Source of the DNA: Streptomyces sp. Root1304
Lineage (GTDB): Bacteria > Actinomycetota > Actinomycetes > Streptomycetales > Streptomycetaceae
Length of the DNA stretch: 64,000 nucleotides
Direction of reading: 5' to 3'
Assembly: GCF_001426405.1 (NCBI RefSeq)
Contig: NZ_LMEP01000022.1
Location: 396,066 to 460,065 of the forward strand
Shown here: positions 1 through 8,114 of the stretch, one piece after another
Layout of the letters: every line of letters starts with the position of its first letter
How positions within the stretch are numbered: position 1 is the first letter of the stretch
The notes under the pieces: generated by a model
What the model saw: only the letters and a program-made list of their open reading frames with translations
Databases searched by the model: none
What the model was told of the DNA's origin: nothing
Program-made: the position numbers and the translations under genes

Positions 1-714
1 CGGATCCTCTTCACCCCGTGGGGCGAGGGCCTCGTCCGCTCCTGGTACCGGCGGGCACTCGTGGAGCTGTCGCGTCTTCCGCACGTCGAGCGGGTGGCCA
101 TCCAGACCAATCTGAGCTGCCGGACCGACTGGCTGGCGGAGGCGGACCCGGAGAGCGTGGCGCTCTGGTGCACGTACCACCCGGGGCAGACGCCGTACGA
201 GCGCTTCCTCGGCAAGTGCGGTGAGCTGGCCGACCGGGGCATCCGGTTCAGCGTCGGCGTGGTGGGCCTGCCCGAGCACGCGGAGGACGCCCGCCGGCTG
301 CGGGCGGCGCTTCCGGCGCACGTCTACCTCTGGGTGAACGCGGCGGAGGGGCACACGTACACCGACGCGGAGGCGGCCGAGTGGACGCGGATCGACCCGC
401 TCTTCCCGTACAGCCGTCATCCGCACCGCTCGGGCGGGCTGCCCTGCCGGACCGGGGAGTCGGTGATCTCGGTGGACGGCGAGGGAACGGTTCGCCGCTG
501 CCACTTCGTGAAGGCGGAGCTGGGGAACCTGTACGACGGTTCGTACCGCGCCGCCCTGCGCCCGCGCGCCTGTCCGCTCGCCGTCTGCGACTGTCACATC
601 GGCTACGTGCATCTGGAGACGCTGCCGCTGTACGACGTGTTCGCCGGCGGGGTCCTGGAGAGGATCCCCGCCGGCGTACGGCCGTCGGTCGTGCCCCTGA
701 CTACAGGGGCATGA
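1..714 (+). CDS. Radical SAM protein, STM4011-like, 5' end missing
   Basis: The frame is open from base 1, so the start and the usual N-terminal radical-SAM CxxxCxxC lie outside the window; 237 residues are visible. The fragment begins RILFTPWGEGLVRSWYRR and has late cysteines in a SPASM-like arrangement (CRTG near residue 150, RRCHF near 166, CPLAVCDC near 193), which would bind an auxiliary iron-sulfur cluster. I associate this pattern with the STM4011 family of radical SAM proteins of unknown substrate; that is recognition, not a search. The stop overlaps the end of the convergent GDSL gene by 14 bp. Confidence 0.75.
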   Translation, partial: RILFTPWGEGLVRSWYRRALVELSRLPHVERVAIQTNLSCRTDWLAEADPESVALWCTYHPGQTPYERFLGKCGELADRGIRFSVGVVGLPEHAEDARRLRAALPAHVYLWVNAAEGHTYTDAEAAEWTRIDPLFPYSRHPHRSGGLPCRTGESVISVDGEGTVRRCHFVKAELGNLYDGSYRAALRPRACPLAVCDCHIGYVHLETLPLYDVFAGGVLERIPAGVRPSVVPLTTGA

Positions 715-1495
715 GGTCCGGGCGCTTGGCCTCGACGTGGTCGCCGGAGCTCTCACCGCGCAGTCGGCGCCCGATCCACGGCACGAGGTACTCCTTCGCC
801 CAGTGGATGTCGTCGCGGCGCACTTCGAGCGTGCCGCGCGGGGGAACCGGCGGCCACGCCTGGTCCGGGTCGGCGGGGACCGGCATGCCGAGGACCTGGG
901 CGGCGCGGAGCGCGACCCGGGTGTGGCCGTCGGGCGAGAGGTGCAGCCGGTCGTCGTCCCAGGCGCGCCGGTCCTGGACGGACTTCAGCGACCAGAGGTC
1001 GAGGACGGGACAGCCGTAGCGGTCGGCGATGGCCCGGACGTGTCCGTTGTAGGTGGCGATCTTGCCGCGCAGGTGCTTGAGGAGGATCACGTCGCGGGTG
1101 TCGAAGCCGGTCGTCACCATGACGGTGCCGACGGCGGAGGTCAGGTCGGCGACGGCGCGCTCGAAGCGCTCGGCGACCTCGTCGGGGTCCGTGCCGGGGC
1201 GGATGATGTCGTTCCCGCCGGCGCAGAAGGTCACCAGGTCGGGGGCGAGTTCCTTCGCCCGGGGGACCTGTTCCGCCACGATCTGGTCGAGGAGGCGCCC
1301 GCGTACGGCCAGGTTGGCGTAGCGGAAGGCGTCGTGCTCCGGCAGCTGGTCGGCGAGCAGCACCGCGAAGCGGTCCGCCCAGCCGACGTAGGTCCCGTCG
1401 GGCCCGGGGTCTCCGACGCCCTCGGTGAAGCTGTCACCGATCGCCGCGTACGACCCGAATGCGTTCTCGTCTGTTGATCTCGAATCGTCTGCCAC
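701..1495 (-). CDS. SGNH/GDSL-family hydrolase
   Basis: A 264-aa esterase/lipase-fold protein. Block I is GDSFTEG near residue 21 (nucleophile Ser), block III is the GGND motif near residue 93 (oxyanion Asn), and block V is the DDDRLHLSPDGH segment near residue 180 (catalytic Asp/His). There is no signal peptide, so it is probably cytoplasmic; its substrate cannot be told from sequence. The start is GTG, with an AAGGA about 10 nt upstream. It is convergent with the radical SAM gene, with a 14-bp overlap of the two 3' ends. Confidence 0.88.
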   Translation of the reverse strand: MADDSRSTDENAFGSYAAIGDSFTEGVGDPGPDGTYVGWADRFAVLLADQLPEHDAFRYANLAVRGRLLDQIVAEQVPRAKELAPDLVTFCAGGNDIIRPGTDPDEVAERFERAVADLTSAVGTVMVTTGFDTRDVILLKHLRGKIATYNGHVRAIADRYGCPVLDLWSLKSVQDRRAWDDDRLHLSPDGHTRVALRAAQVLGMPVPADPDQAWPPVPPRGTLEVRRDDIHWAKEYLVPWIGRRLRGESSGDHVEAKRPDLMPL

Positions 1496-1581
1496 GGGAG
1501 CACATCCTTCCCTTTCGGATGTGACCTACGCGACCGTAAGGAGGGGTTGACGCCGGGTGACATATGCCACCGATAAAGAAT

Positions 1582-2613
1582 TCACCAAGACGGAATACCT
1601 CGGCGGCCCGGCACATACGTGCCGGGCTGCTGGCGGAGGTAGGCCAGCGGGTCGACGTCGGAGCCGTAGTTCGGCGAGGTGCGGATCTCGAAGTGCAGGT
1701 GCGGCCCGGTGGAGTTGCCGGTGGAGCCGGAGAGGCCGATCTGCTGGCCGCCGCTGACGGACTGGCCGGCGGAGACGGAGAGGGAGGAGAGGTGGGCGTA
1801 CTGCGAGTAGTTGCCGTCGGCGTGCTGGATGACGATCTCGTTGCCGTAGGCGCCGCTCCAGCCGGCGGAGACGACCGTGCCGGCGCCGACGGCGCGGACG
1901 GTGGTGCCGGAGGAGGCGATGAAGTCGACACCGGTGTGGTAGCCGGAGGACCACATGGAGCCGGAGGCGTGGTACGGGGTGGAGAAGCCGCCGCCGCTGA
2001 CGGGCGTGACCCAGCCGGAGGCGGAGGCCTGGGCGCCGGAGTCCGAGGAGCCGGAGGACTGCGAGGTGGAGGCGGAGTCCGAGGTGGCGGCGGCCGGGGC
2101 GGCCGCGCGCTCGGAGCCGCGGGAGGCGCGCGTGGTGTCGCCGGAGCTCTTCTCGGAGTCCTTGCGCTCGGCCTTCGGAGCGGCCTTGGCGGTGCTCTTC
2201 GGGGCGGCGGCGGGGGCGGTGCTCTTGGCGCCGAGGGTGAGCTTCATGCCGGGCAGGATGAGCGAGGGGTTCTCGCCGACGACCTGGCGGTTGTCCTCGT
2301 ACAGCTTCTGCCAGCCGCCGGTGAGGTGGTGCTCGGCGGCGATCTTCGAGAGGTAGTCGCCGCGGACGACGGCGTACGTCTTCGGCGCGGCCTTCGCCGC
2401 GGTGGGCGCGGCCTGGACGGCGGCGGCCTTCACGTGGGCGGCGGCGGTGACGGCCTGGGCGGGGGCGGCGGCCGGGGCGGCCTGCTCGGCGGCGTGGGCG
2501 CCGGTGGCTCCGAGGAGCGGGAGGGCGACGACGGCGCCTCCGGTGCCGGCCGCGGCGATGCCACGGGCCAGGCGGTTGGGCTTGGTGCGGCGGTGCTTAC
2601 CCTGTGCGGGCAT
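1582..2613 (-). CDS. Secreted LysM plus M23 peptidoglycan endopeptidase
   Basis: A 343-aa cell-wall hydrolase. The ATG start at 2613 (MPAQGKHRRTK) is preceded by GGAGAGG at proper spacing; an upstream in-frame start lies inside the riboswitch and is rejected. An Arg/Lys-rich signal peptide with an AHAAE cleavage region (~1-45) is followed by a LysM domain (~85-140, YAVVRGDYLSKIA to LILPGMKL), a Ser/Ala-rich linker, and an M23 LytM domain (~235-335) with zinc ligands in YHTGVDF and the HLHFE motif. It is predicted to cut peptide cross-bridges in peptidoglycan outside the cell. Control by the upstream c-di-AMP riboswitch fits the known regulation of Streptomyces cell-wall hydrolases during growth and spore germination. 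Confidence 0.92.
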   Translation of the reverse strand: MPAQGKHRRTKPNRLARGIAAAGTGGAVVALPLLGATGAHAAEQAAPAAAPAQAVTAAAHVKAAAVQAAPTAAKAAPKTYAVVRGDYLSKIAAEHHLTGGWQKLYEDNRQVVGENPSLILPGMKLTLGAKSTAPAAAPKSTAKAAPKAERKDSEKSSGDTTRASRGSERAAAPAAATSDSASTSQSSGSSDSGAQASASGWVTPVSGGGFSTPYHASGSMWSSGYHTGVDFIASSGTTVRAVGAGTVVSAGWSGAYGNEIVIQHADGNYSQYAHLSSLSVSAGQSVSGGQQIGLSGSTGNSTGPHLHFEIRTSPNYGSDVDPLAYLRQQPGTYVPGRRGIPSW

Positions 2614-2624
2614 GGCGAATTCCT

Positions 2625-2797
2625 CTCCGGCGCCTGCGAGGTGAGCTGTCGGGTTCGGACTGGAGATGTCCGGCCGCGTTCTCACGCGGCTTCACCCCGA
2701 GCCGTCCTTCTTCGAGGGGTCGGCGACTTACCTGGGTCCCCCGCTCCTGCCTTGGTACGGGTGAGTGCGGATTCCGGTCGGTGGCAGGATTCGGCGG
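2625..2797 (-). promoter_or_regulatory. c-di-AMP riboswitch (ydaO-yuaA class)
   Basis: On the minus strand the leader carries the hallmark elements of the ydaO aptamer in order: AATCCTGCC, which can pair with GGCAGGA; GCGGGGGACCCAGGTAA; GGGGTGAAGCCGC; GGCCGGACATC; and the 3' block CCGAACCCGACAGCTCACC with CGCAGGCG. The aptamer ends about 12 nt before the start codon and the ribosome site follows at once. In Streptomyces this class binds c-di-AMP and turns off cell-wall hydrolase genes, which matches the LysM/M23 gene downstream. The limits are estimated by eye. Confidence 0.9.
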
Positions 2798-2816
2798 TCC
2801 GTCCGGATTGAGCGCG

Positions 2817-2846
2817 ACGCTAGACGAGTGGGGTCGGCGTGAACAA
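2817..2846 (-). promoter_or_regulatory. Candidate promoter of the riboswitch/LysM-M23 transcript
   Basis: On the minus strand, TTGTTC (2846-2841) and TAGCGT (2822-2817) are separated by 18 bp, a good match to a vegetative-type Streptomyces promoter. Transcription would start near 2810, about 13 nt before the aptamer. Confidence 0.55.
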
Positions 2847-3146
2847 GCCACGGATTTCCATTGCTCCGGGATTCCTTGATATTCGGCCGGAATTCCGGTC
2901 ACCCTCCGTGGATGACGGCCCCTCGATCTCCTTTTCCCGGGGGGTATTTGGAAAAGACGATCAGGCACGGTCCGTCACGGTTATGACGCTGCTCACGCGC
3001 CGATCCCCATCTCCCCTGCAACCGGGGCGGGTTATGGCGAACTCCTCAATACGGACAGATCACCCATTCCCGAGCGAGGGGGTGCGCTCCCGCACCTCCA
3101 CCCGAGATGATTGCCCCAGGAATCGATCGAGAGAACAGGAGCAGCC
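2847..3146. other. Intergenic region between divergent genes
   Basis: About 300 bp between the LysM/M23 promoter and the phosphatase start. It holds AT-richer pockets (around 2860-2900 and 2945-2960) but no convincing gene, hairpin or second promoter that I can defend. An in-frame ATG at 3111 for the phosphatase lies here but has no ribosome site. Confidence 0.5.
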
Positions 3147-3968
3147 GTGACGCAGCAGCTGCCGCAGGTCCCGCCCACCGAAGCGAACGAGCCCGAGCTG
3201 GCCGAGGTCCGCAACTTCCGGGACGTGGGCGGCCTGCCGACGACGGACGGGCGCGCGGTGCGCCCCGGCCGCCTGTTCCGCAGCGGCCACCTCGCCCACG
3301 CGACCGAGGCGGACACGGCCTACCTCGCCTCGCTGGGGCTGCACACCGTCTTCGACTTCCGGAACCTGGCCGACCGGAAGGTCGAGGGGCCCGACGTCGA
3401 GCTGCCCGGCACGCGGAACGTGAACATACCGCTCAACGACCCCGCCGACGGCAAGGAGTTCTGGAAGCTGGTGCACGACGGGGACCTCGCCCAGCTGCGG
3501 GAGATCCTCGGCGACGGCAAGGCCGCGGGCCGGATGTCCGACTCGTACCGGAAGATGGTGGTCGAGCGGACCGCCGAGCACAGCCGCGTCCTGCACGCGC
3601 TCGCGGAGGACAGCGTCCCGGCCCTGATGCACTGCGCCGCGGGCAAGGACCGTGCCGGACTCTCCATCGCGATCACCCTGCTCGCCCTCGGGGTCGAGCG
3701 GGAGGCCATCGAGGCCGACTACGTGAAGTCGAACGACCCGCACCGCCGCTACAAGGTGCGCCGCAGCTCCACCGCCCCCGACGCCATGTCGCCCGAGGTG
3801 ATGGAGCTGCTGAGCCCGCTGTTCGACGCGCGGGTGGAGTATCTGCGGGGCGCCTTCGAGACCATCGAGGCGACCTGGGGCTCGGTGGACACGTATCTCT
3901 CCGAGGGCCTGAAGCTCTCCCCGGAGACCCGCGAGCGCCTGCGGGAGCGCCTGCTCACGGAGGCGTGA
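3147..3968 (+). CDS. Tyrosine-protein phosphatase (PtpB/Y_phosphatase3 type)
   Basis: A 273-aa protein with the phosphatase P-loop HCAAGKDRAG near residues 165-175 (nucleophile Cys, phosphate-binding Arg) and the N-terminal FRDVGG motif typical of the Mycobacterium PtpB-like family, which removes phosphate from phosphotyrosine and in some members from phosphoinositides. No signal peptide. The GTG start at 3147 is chosen because of AGGAG 6-10 nt upstream; the ATG at 3111 would add 12 residues without a ribosome site. The gene stands alone, divergent from the cell-wall hydrolase and convergent with the XRE unit. Confidence 0.88.
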   Translation: MTQQLPQVPPTEANEPELAEVRNFRDVGGLPTTDGRAVRPGRLFRSGHLAHATEADTAYLASLGLHTVFDFRNLADRKVEGPDVELPGTRNVNIPLNDPADGKEFWKLVHDGDLAQLREILGDGKAAGRMSDSYRKMVVERTAEHSRVLHALAEDSVPALMHCAAGKDRAGLSIAITLLALGVEREAIEADYVKSNDPHRRYKVRRSSTAPDAMSPEVMELLSPLFDARVEYLRGAFETIEATWGSVDTYLSEGLKLSPETRERLRERLLTEA

Positions 3969-4020
3969 GCCGGCCGGAGGCGAGAGCCCGGCCCGAGCGT
4001 GAGCCCCGCCCGAGGCACGA

Positions 4021-4041
4021 GCCCACGCCCCGGGCGTGGGC
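4021..4041. terminator. Hairpin between convergent genes
   Basis: GCCCACGC and GCGTGGGC form an 8-bp perfect stem with a 5-nt loop between the phosphatase stop and the stop of the convergent 51-aa gene. There is no T run, as is usual in Streptomyces. It could serve both directions. Confidence 0.55.
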
Positions 4042-4062
4042 CCGCCCCGAGCCGGGTTCCGG

Positions 4063-4218
4063 CTACTGGTTCTGCCCGCCCAGCATGAAGAGCAGGTAGA
4101 GGAATCCGGCGAAGAGGTGTCCGGCGATCAGGTACGCGAAGAGACGGAGGACGAGCCCTTTGGGGAACTTGCCCTCGCCGCGCTCCTCGCCGGTGACAGG
4201 TCGTGACTTCTCGGACAT
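4063..4218 (-). CDS. 51-aa membrane protein (DUF6126-like)
   Basis: MSEKSRPVTGEERGEGKFPK is followed by one strongly hydrophobic helix (about residues 21-46, LVLRLFAYLIAGHLFAGFLY) and a short GGQNQ tail. The ATG is preceded by AAAAGGA. It lies 49 bp downstream of the XRE-cupin regulator on the same strand and is probably co-transcribed with it; this pairing is, as I recall, common in Streptomyces (DUF6126). Function unknown; a small inner-membrane accessory protein is the most that can be said. Confidence 0.8.
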   Translation of the reverse strand: MSEKSRPVTGEERGEGKFPKGLVLRLFAYLIAGHLFAGFLYLLFMLGGQNQ

Positions 4219-4267
4219 CTCGGTCCTTTTCTGACGAAGGGGCGCGCCTCTCGGGAGGCGCGCGGGA

Positions 4268-4897
4268 TCAGCGCCGGTGCGGCGTCCCGTCGCCGAGGCA
4301 CAGCTCGGCGGCGGGACTCTGCAGCAGGGTGTGGACGAAGAGCAGCTCGGCCCCGCCGGGCGTGGCGGCGCCGATCCGGTGCGGGGTGAGCGAGTCGAAG
4401 TGCGCGCTGTCCCCCGGATCGAGGACGTGGACGGCCTCACCGAGCGCGAGCCGCACCCGGCCCTCCAGGACGTGGATCCACTCCTCGCCCGGGTGGACGC
4501 GCACGATGTCGGCCCGGGTGGCGTACGGCACGTGGACCCGCAGGCACTGCAGGGCGCGTCCGGCGCCGCCCGCCTGGCGGTAGATCCAGCCGTCCGCCTC
4601 GACGGGTTCGGAGCGCCCGGCGCGCACGACGGGGTCGCGCTCGGGGGGCGCCTCGCCCAGAAGCTCGGAGACCGTCGTACCGTAGATACGAGCGAGGCCG
4701 AGCAGCATCGGGAGCGAGGGCTGCCGGTTCCCCGTCTCCAGGCGCGAGAGGTGGGCCGGTGAGAGACCGGCCCGCTGGGCGGCGGTCTCCAGGGTGAGTC
4801 CCCGGCGGCGGCGCAGGGCCCGCAGCTGCGGGGCGACGTCGGGCAGGACGCCGGGAACGGCGGGGTCCGGGGGAATGTCCCCGGGGACGTGGTCCAT
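4268..4897 (-). CDS. XRE-family regulator with C-terminal cupin
   Basis: A 209-aa regulator. The HTH_3 domain (about residues 24-80, LRALRRRRGLTLETAAQRAG to SRLETGNRQPSLPMLLGLAR) is followed by a small cupin (about 120-195, HPGEEWIHVLEGRVRL with PGDSAHFDSLTPH) expected to sense a small ligand or metal. The start is ATG. The two identical-type palindromes just upstream (4919-4951) are probable operators, so autoregulation is likely. The downstream 51-aa membrane protein is the probable partner gene. Confidence 0.9.
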   Translation of the reverse strand: MDHVPGDIPPDPAVPGVLPDVAPQLRALRRRRGLTLETAAQRAGLSPAHLSRLETGNRQPSLPMLLGLARIYGTTVSELLGEAPPERDPVVRAGRSEPVEADGWIYRQAGGAGRALQCLRVHVPYATRADIVRVHPGEEWIHVLEGRVRLALGEAVHVLDPGDSAHFDSLTPHRIGAATPGGAELLFVHTLLQSPAAELCLGDGTPHRR

Positions 4898-4918
4898 GCC
4901 TCTATTCCGCCAGGATCG

Positions 4919-4951
4919 TGCCTCTGAGGCAAGTTTCTTGCCTCAGAGGCA
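4919..4951. promoter_or_regulatory. Paired palindromic operators upstream of the XRE-cupin gene
   Basis: Two copies of the 13-bp palindrome TGCCTC-W-GAGGCA lie at 4919-4931 and 4939-4951, 20 bp centre to centre (about two helical turns, same DNA face). Together they also form a 13-bp inverted repeat with a TTT loop. They lie 22-54 bp upstream of the regulator start, where a dimeric HTH protein could repress its own promoter. Confidence 0.7.
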
Positions 4952-4983
4952 AAAGCCCGGGGCGGACCCGGCCACGGCGCGGT

Positions 4984-6369
4984 TCAGCGCTGTGCGACCG
5001 CCTGCTTGACCAGTGTCTTCCCGAAGTCCCACATCAGCCCGCCGCCGCCGTGGGCGTCGTCCATGACGGCGGTGAAGGCGGTGACGAACCGGTCCACGTC
5101 CGCCTCGTCGATGACCAGCGGCGGGATCAGCTTGATCACCTCCAGGTGGTCCCCGGAGACCTGGGTGAGGATGTGGTGCCGCTGGAGCAGCGGCACCACG
5201 ACCATCTGGGCGAAGAGACCCTTGCGGGCCGCCTGGAGCATCGTCCAGCGGCCGCGCAGCCCCAGCGAGGACGGCCGGCCGAACTCGATCCCGATCATCA
5301 GACCGCGCCCGCGGATCTCGTGGAGCAGTTCGTACCGGGGCACGAGCTCCTTGAGGCGTCCGGAGAGCAGGTCCCCGATCCGGCGGGCGTGCGCGACCGT
5401 CCCCTCGTCCTCCATGACCGAGAGGACGGCGAGTCCGGCGGCCATGGCCTGGGCGTTCGATCCGAAGCTCGCCGAGTGGACCAGGACCCGGTCCATCGAC
5501 GAGTAGACCTTCTTGAAGATCCAGTCCTTGCCGAGGGTGGCGCCGACCGGCACGTAGCCGCCGGAGAGTGCCTTGGCGACGCAGACCAGGTCCGGTTCGA
5601 CGCCCTCCTCGTGCTGGTAGGCGTAGAAGTCGCCGGTCCTGCCGAGGCCGGTCTGCACCTCGTCGGCGATGAGCAGGGCGCCGTGCCGGTGCAGCAGTTC
5701 CTGGGCCGCCCGCAGGAAGCCGGGCGGGGACGCGTGGACGCCCTTCCCCTGGATGGGCTCGACGACGAAGGCGGCCACGTCGCCCGCGCGCAGCTCCCGC
5801 TCCAGGGCGTCGAGGTCCCCGAGCCCGATCGCCGTGTCGGGCAGCAGCGGCGCGAAGCCGTCGCGGAAGCCGTTCTCGCCGTTGACGGAGAGGGAGCCGG
5901 TGGTGAGCCCGTGGAAGGCGTGGGAGCAGTAGAGGACCCTCGGCCGCCCGGTGGCGTACCGGGCGAACTTGAGGGCGGTCTCGACCGCCTCCGTGCCGCT
6001 GTTCCCGAAGAAGACGCGGTCGAGGTGGGGGCTGTGGGCGAGCAGCCGCTCGGCGAGGAGTCCGGGCAGCGGCTGGCAGTCGAAGCGGGTGAGGTCGGCC
6101 AGCTGGGCGTCGAGGACGTCGTGGAGGGCCTTGCGGACGACGGGGTGGTGCCGTCCGAGGCCCATCACGCCGAAGCCGGCGAGCATGTCGAGGTGGTCGA
6201 CCCCGTCCGCGTCCCAGAAGTGGGCGCCCTCGGCCCGCTCGTACACCTTGTCGAAGCCGATGGTGTGGAGCATGCGCGGCAGCTGGTGGTTGAGGTACTT
6301 GGCGTGCAGCTCGTACCGTTCGCCGCCGCGCTCGGCGAGCAGCGCCCGCAGGTCGAACTCCCCGCTCAT
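4984..6369 (-). CDS. hpnO: Aminobacteriohopanetriol-forming aminotransferase HpnO
   Basis: A 461-aa class III (ornithine/acetylornithine-type) aminotransferase. The PLP lysine is in VAKALSGG, with the upstream IADEVQTG segment that binds the cofactor ring nitrogen. The GNSGTEAVETALKFAR motif is also present. In hopanoid producers HpnO converts the ribosyl/formyl-hopane intermediate into 35-aminobacteriohopanetriol. It is the last gene of the leftward hopanoid operon, 43 bp after hpnH. In S. coelicolor, from memory, extra ispG and dxs copies sit between these two genes; they are absent here. Confidence 0.9.
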   Translation of the reverse strand: MSGEFDLRALLAERGGERYELHAKYLNHQLPRMLHTIGFDKVYERAEGAHFWDADGVDHLDMLAGFGVMGLGRHHPVVRKALHDVLDAQLADLTRFDCQPLPGLLAERLLAHSPHLDRVFFGNSGTEAVETALKFARYATGRPRVLYCSHAFHGLTTGSLSVNGENGFRDGFAPLLPDTAIGLGDLDALERELRAGDVAAFVVEPIQGKGVHASPPGFLRAAQELLHRHGALLIADEVQTGLGRTGDFYAYQHEEGVEPDLVCVAKALSGGYVPVGATLGKDWIFKKVYSSMDRVLVHSASFGSNAQAMAAGLAVLSVMEDEGTVAHARRIGDLLSGRLKELVPRYELLHEIRGRGLMIGIEFGRPSSLGLRGRWTMLQAARKGLFAQMVVVPLLQRHHILTQVSGDHLEVIKLIPPLVIDEADVDRFVTAFTAVMDDAHGGGGLMWDFGKTLVKQAVAQR

Positions 6370-6412
6370 CGCGGCCCCTTCCTCTCCTTCTCCCTCGCCG
6401 GGACGCCCCGCC

Positions 6413-7435
6413 TCACGCGTTGTTCCCGGAGACGGTCTCCCTGACCGCGCGCAGGGACTCCTTGAGCGAGCCCATGGTGGCCAGGACGGCGGTGGGCTCG
6501 TAGCCGCAGTGCGCCATGCAGTTGGCGCAGCGCGGGTCCTTGCCGCGGCCGTACTTGTCCCAGTCGGTGTCCTCGATGAGTTCGCGGTACGTGGGGACGT
6601 AGCCGTCGCTCATGAGATAGCAGGGGCGCTGCCAGCCGAAGAGCGAGTAGTTGGGAATGGCCCAGGCGGTGCAGGGGAAGTCCGCCTTTCCTTCCAGGAA
6701 GTCCAGGAAGAGCGGCGAGTGGTTGAGGCGCCAGCGGCGCCTGTTCCCTCCGGAGAACGCCTTCTTGAAGAGTTCGCGGGTCTGCTCGACGCCGAGGAAG
6801 TGCTCCTGGTCGGGCGCCTTCTCGTACGCGTAGGCGGGCGAGATCATCATTTCGTCGACCTGGAGGTCGTCGTTGAGGAAATTGAGGACCTCGATGATGG
6901 TCTGCGGGGTGTCGGTGTTGAAGAAGGTCGAATTGGTGGTGACCCGGAAGCCGCGCCGCTTGGCCTCCTTGATCGCCGCCACCGCCTCGTCGAACACGCC
7001 TTCCTTGGCGACCGACTCGTCGTGCCGCTCGCGCAGGCCGTCGATGTGCACGGCGAAGGCGAAGTACGGGGAAGGGGTGAAGTTCTCCAGCTTCTTGCGG
7101 AGCAGCATCGCGTTGGTGCAGAGGAAGACGTACTTCCTCTTGGCCACCAACTGCCGCACGATCTCATCGATCTGAGGGTGCATCAGGGGCTCGCCGCCCG
7201 CGATGGACACCATGGGGGCACCGGACTCCAGGACCGCGCCGACGGCCTGGGCGACGGGCATGCGCTGCTTGAGGACGCCGGCCGGGTGCTGGATCTTCCC
7301 GCAGCCCTCGCACTTGAGGTTGCAGGCGAAGAGCGGTTCGAGTTCGACGATGAGCGGAAACTTCTCGCGCTTGCGGAGCTTCTGTTCGAAGAGGTAGGTC
7401 CCGACCCGGATGGACTGACGGAGCGGCATGGCCAT
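6413..7435 (-). CDS. hpnH: Adenosyl-hopene transferase HpnH (radical SAM)
   Basis: A 340-aa radical SAM enzyme. The cluster motif is CNLKCEGC (C-x3-C-x2-C) near residue 37, followed by the GGEP motif near 78. A C-terminal Cys set (CTAW, CANCMAHCGY) closes the protein. HpnH adds 5'-deoxyadenosine to diploptene to give adenosylhopane, the first side-chain step. The ATG at 7435 is fixed by a perfect AGGAGGTG 8 nt upstream; the much longer open frame upstream is a shadow of the cyclase region. Only 7 bp separate it from hpnG, so the two are translated from one message. Confidence 0.93.
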   Translation of the reverse strand: MAMPLRQSIRVGTYLFEQKLRKREKFPLIVELEPLFACNLKCEGCGKIQHPAGVLKQRMPVAQAVGAVLESGAPMVSIAGGEPLMHPQIDEIVRQLVAKRKYVFLCTNAMLLRKKLENFTPSPYFAFAVHIDGLRERHDESVAKEGVFDEAVAAIKEAKRRGFRVTTNSTFFNTDTPQTIIEVLNFLNDDLQVDEMMISPAYAYEKAPDQEHFLGVEQTRELFKKAFSGGNRRRWRLNHSPLFLDFLEGKADFPCTAWAIPNYSLFGWQRPCYLMSDGYVPTYRELIEDTDWDKYGRGKDPRCANCMAHCGYEPTAVLATMGSLKESLRAVRETVSGNNA

Positions 7436-7442
7436 AACTCGT

Positions 7443-8114
7443 TCACCTCCTGGGGAGCAGCAAAGAACGGTGCCATTCGAAGAATGCGGGAAGGACGGCA
7501 CGAAGGACACGGAAGGCCGATATTCCCCCGCGCACCGTGCCGATCCGGACCAGCTCATGTTCTGGAGCGTCCACGACCACCCGGACGGCCGCAACCGGGC
7601 GGGCCTCCGGACCGCCGCCGGGCACCTCGGTGCCCTGGGCCGTCCCCAGGGTCGCGGCGGACTCCATGTCGACGGCGATGGCGCCGGTGGACCGCAGCGC
7701 GGCCCGCTCGGGCCCGCGCACCACATGGTCGGAGCCGGTCAGCGGCCCGGTGTGCACGGCCCGCCCGGGTACGGCTCTGACCAGCGCCTTCACCAGCAGC
7801 TCGGTGCCGGAGCAGAGGGTCGTGCCGTCGGGGCCGCGGGTCTCGTCGGCGACGACCAGGTCCCCGGGGTGCATGCCGGGGGCGAGCCCCGCGCAGAACC
7901 CGGAGGCGATGACGGCGGCGTCCCGCCAGCCTTCCTCGGCGAGGGCGCGGGAGACCGCCGTACGGGCACGGTCGGGCCCCATGCCGGTGCGCAGCACGGT
8001 GACGGGCCCGGGGGCTCCGCCCCGGTCGCCGCTGCGCAGGGCGAGCTGCTCGATGCCGAGCGCGCAGGCGATCAGCAGCGGCGGCGGGGCGCCGGGGCCC
8101 GGCTCGCGTCCCAT
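7443..8114 (-). CDS. hpnG: Hopanoid-associated phosphorylase HpnG
   Basis: A 223-aa nucleoside phosphorylase-fold protein. The purine/ribose-site motif VDMESAA is near residue 143 and the GFCAGLAPGMHPGDLVVAD segment matches the MTA/SAH nucleosidase superfamily. It is expected to remove adenine from adenosylhopane to give (phospho)ribosylhopane. The ATG overlaps the TGA of the squalene-hopene cyclase gene (TGATG), so the two are translationally coupled. The start is set by that overlap and by a sensible N-terminus. Confidence 0.9.
   Translation of the reverse strand: MGREPGPGAPPPLLIACALGIEQLALRSGDRGGAPGPVTVLRTGMGPDRARTAVSRALAEEGWRDAAVIASGFCAGLAPGMHPGDLVVADETRGPDGTTLCSGTELLVKALVRAVPGRAVHTGPLTGSDHVVRGPERAALRSTGAIAVDMESAATLGTAQGTEVPGGGPEARPVAAVRVVVDAPEHELVRIGTVRGGISAFRVLRAVLPAFFEWHRSLLLPRR

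Noticed and set aside
1582..1650. Hairpin GCCCGGCAC-ATAC-GTGCCGGGC as terminator
   Set aside because: It lies inside the last codons of the LysM/M23 gene (PGTYVPG) and is explained by coding sequence, although a dual role is possible.
4918..6444. 508-codon plus-strand frame opposite hpnO
   Set aside because: Composition is Val/Gly/Asp/Arg-rich without domains and it mirrors the well-supported hpnO gene; a typical high-GC antisense shadow.
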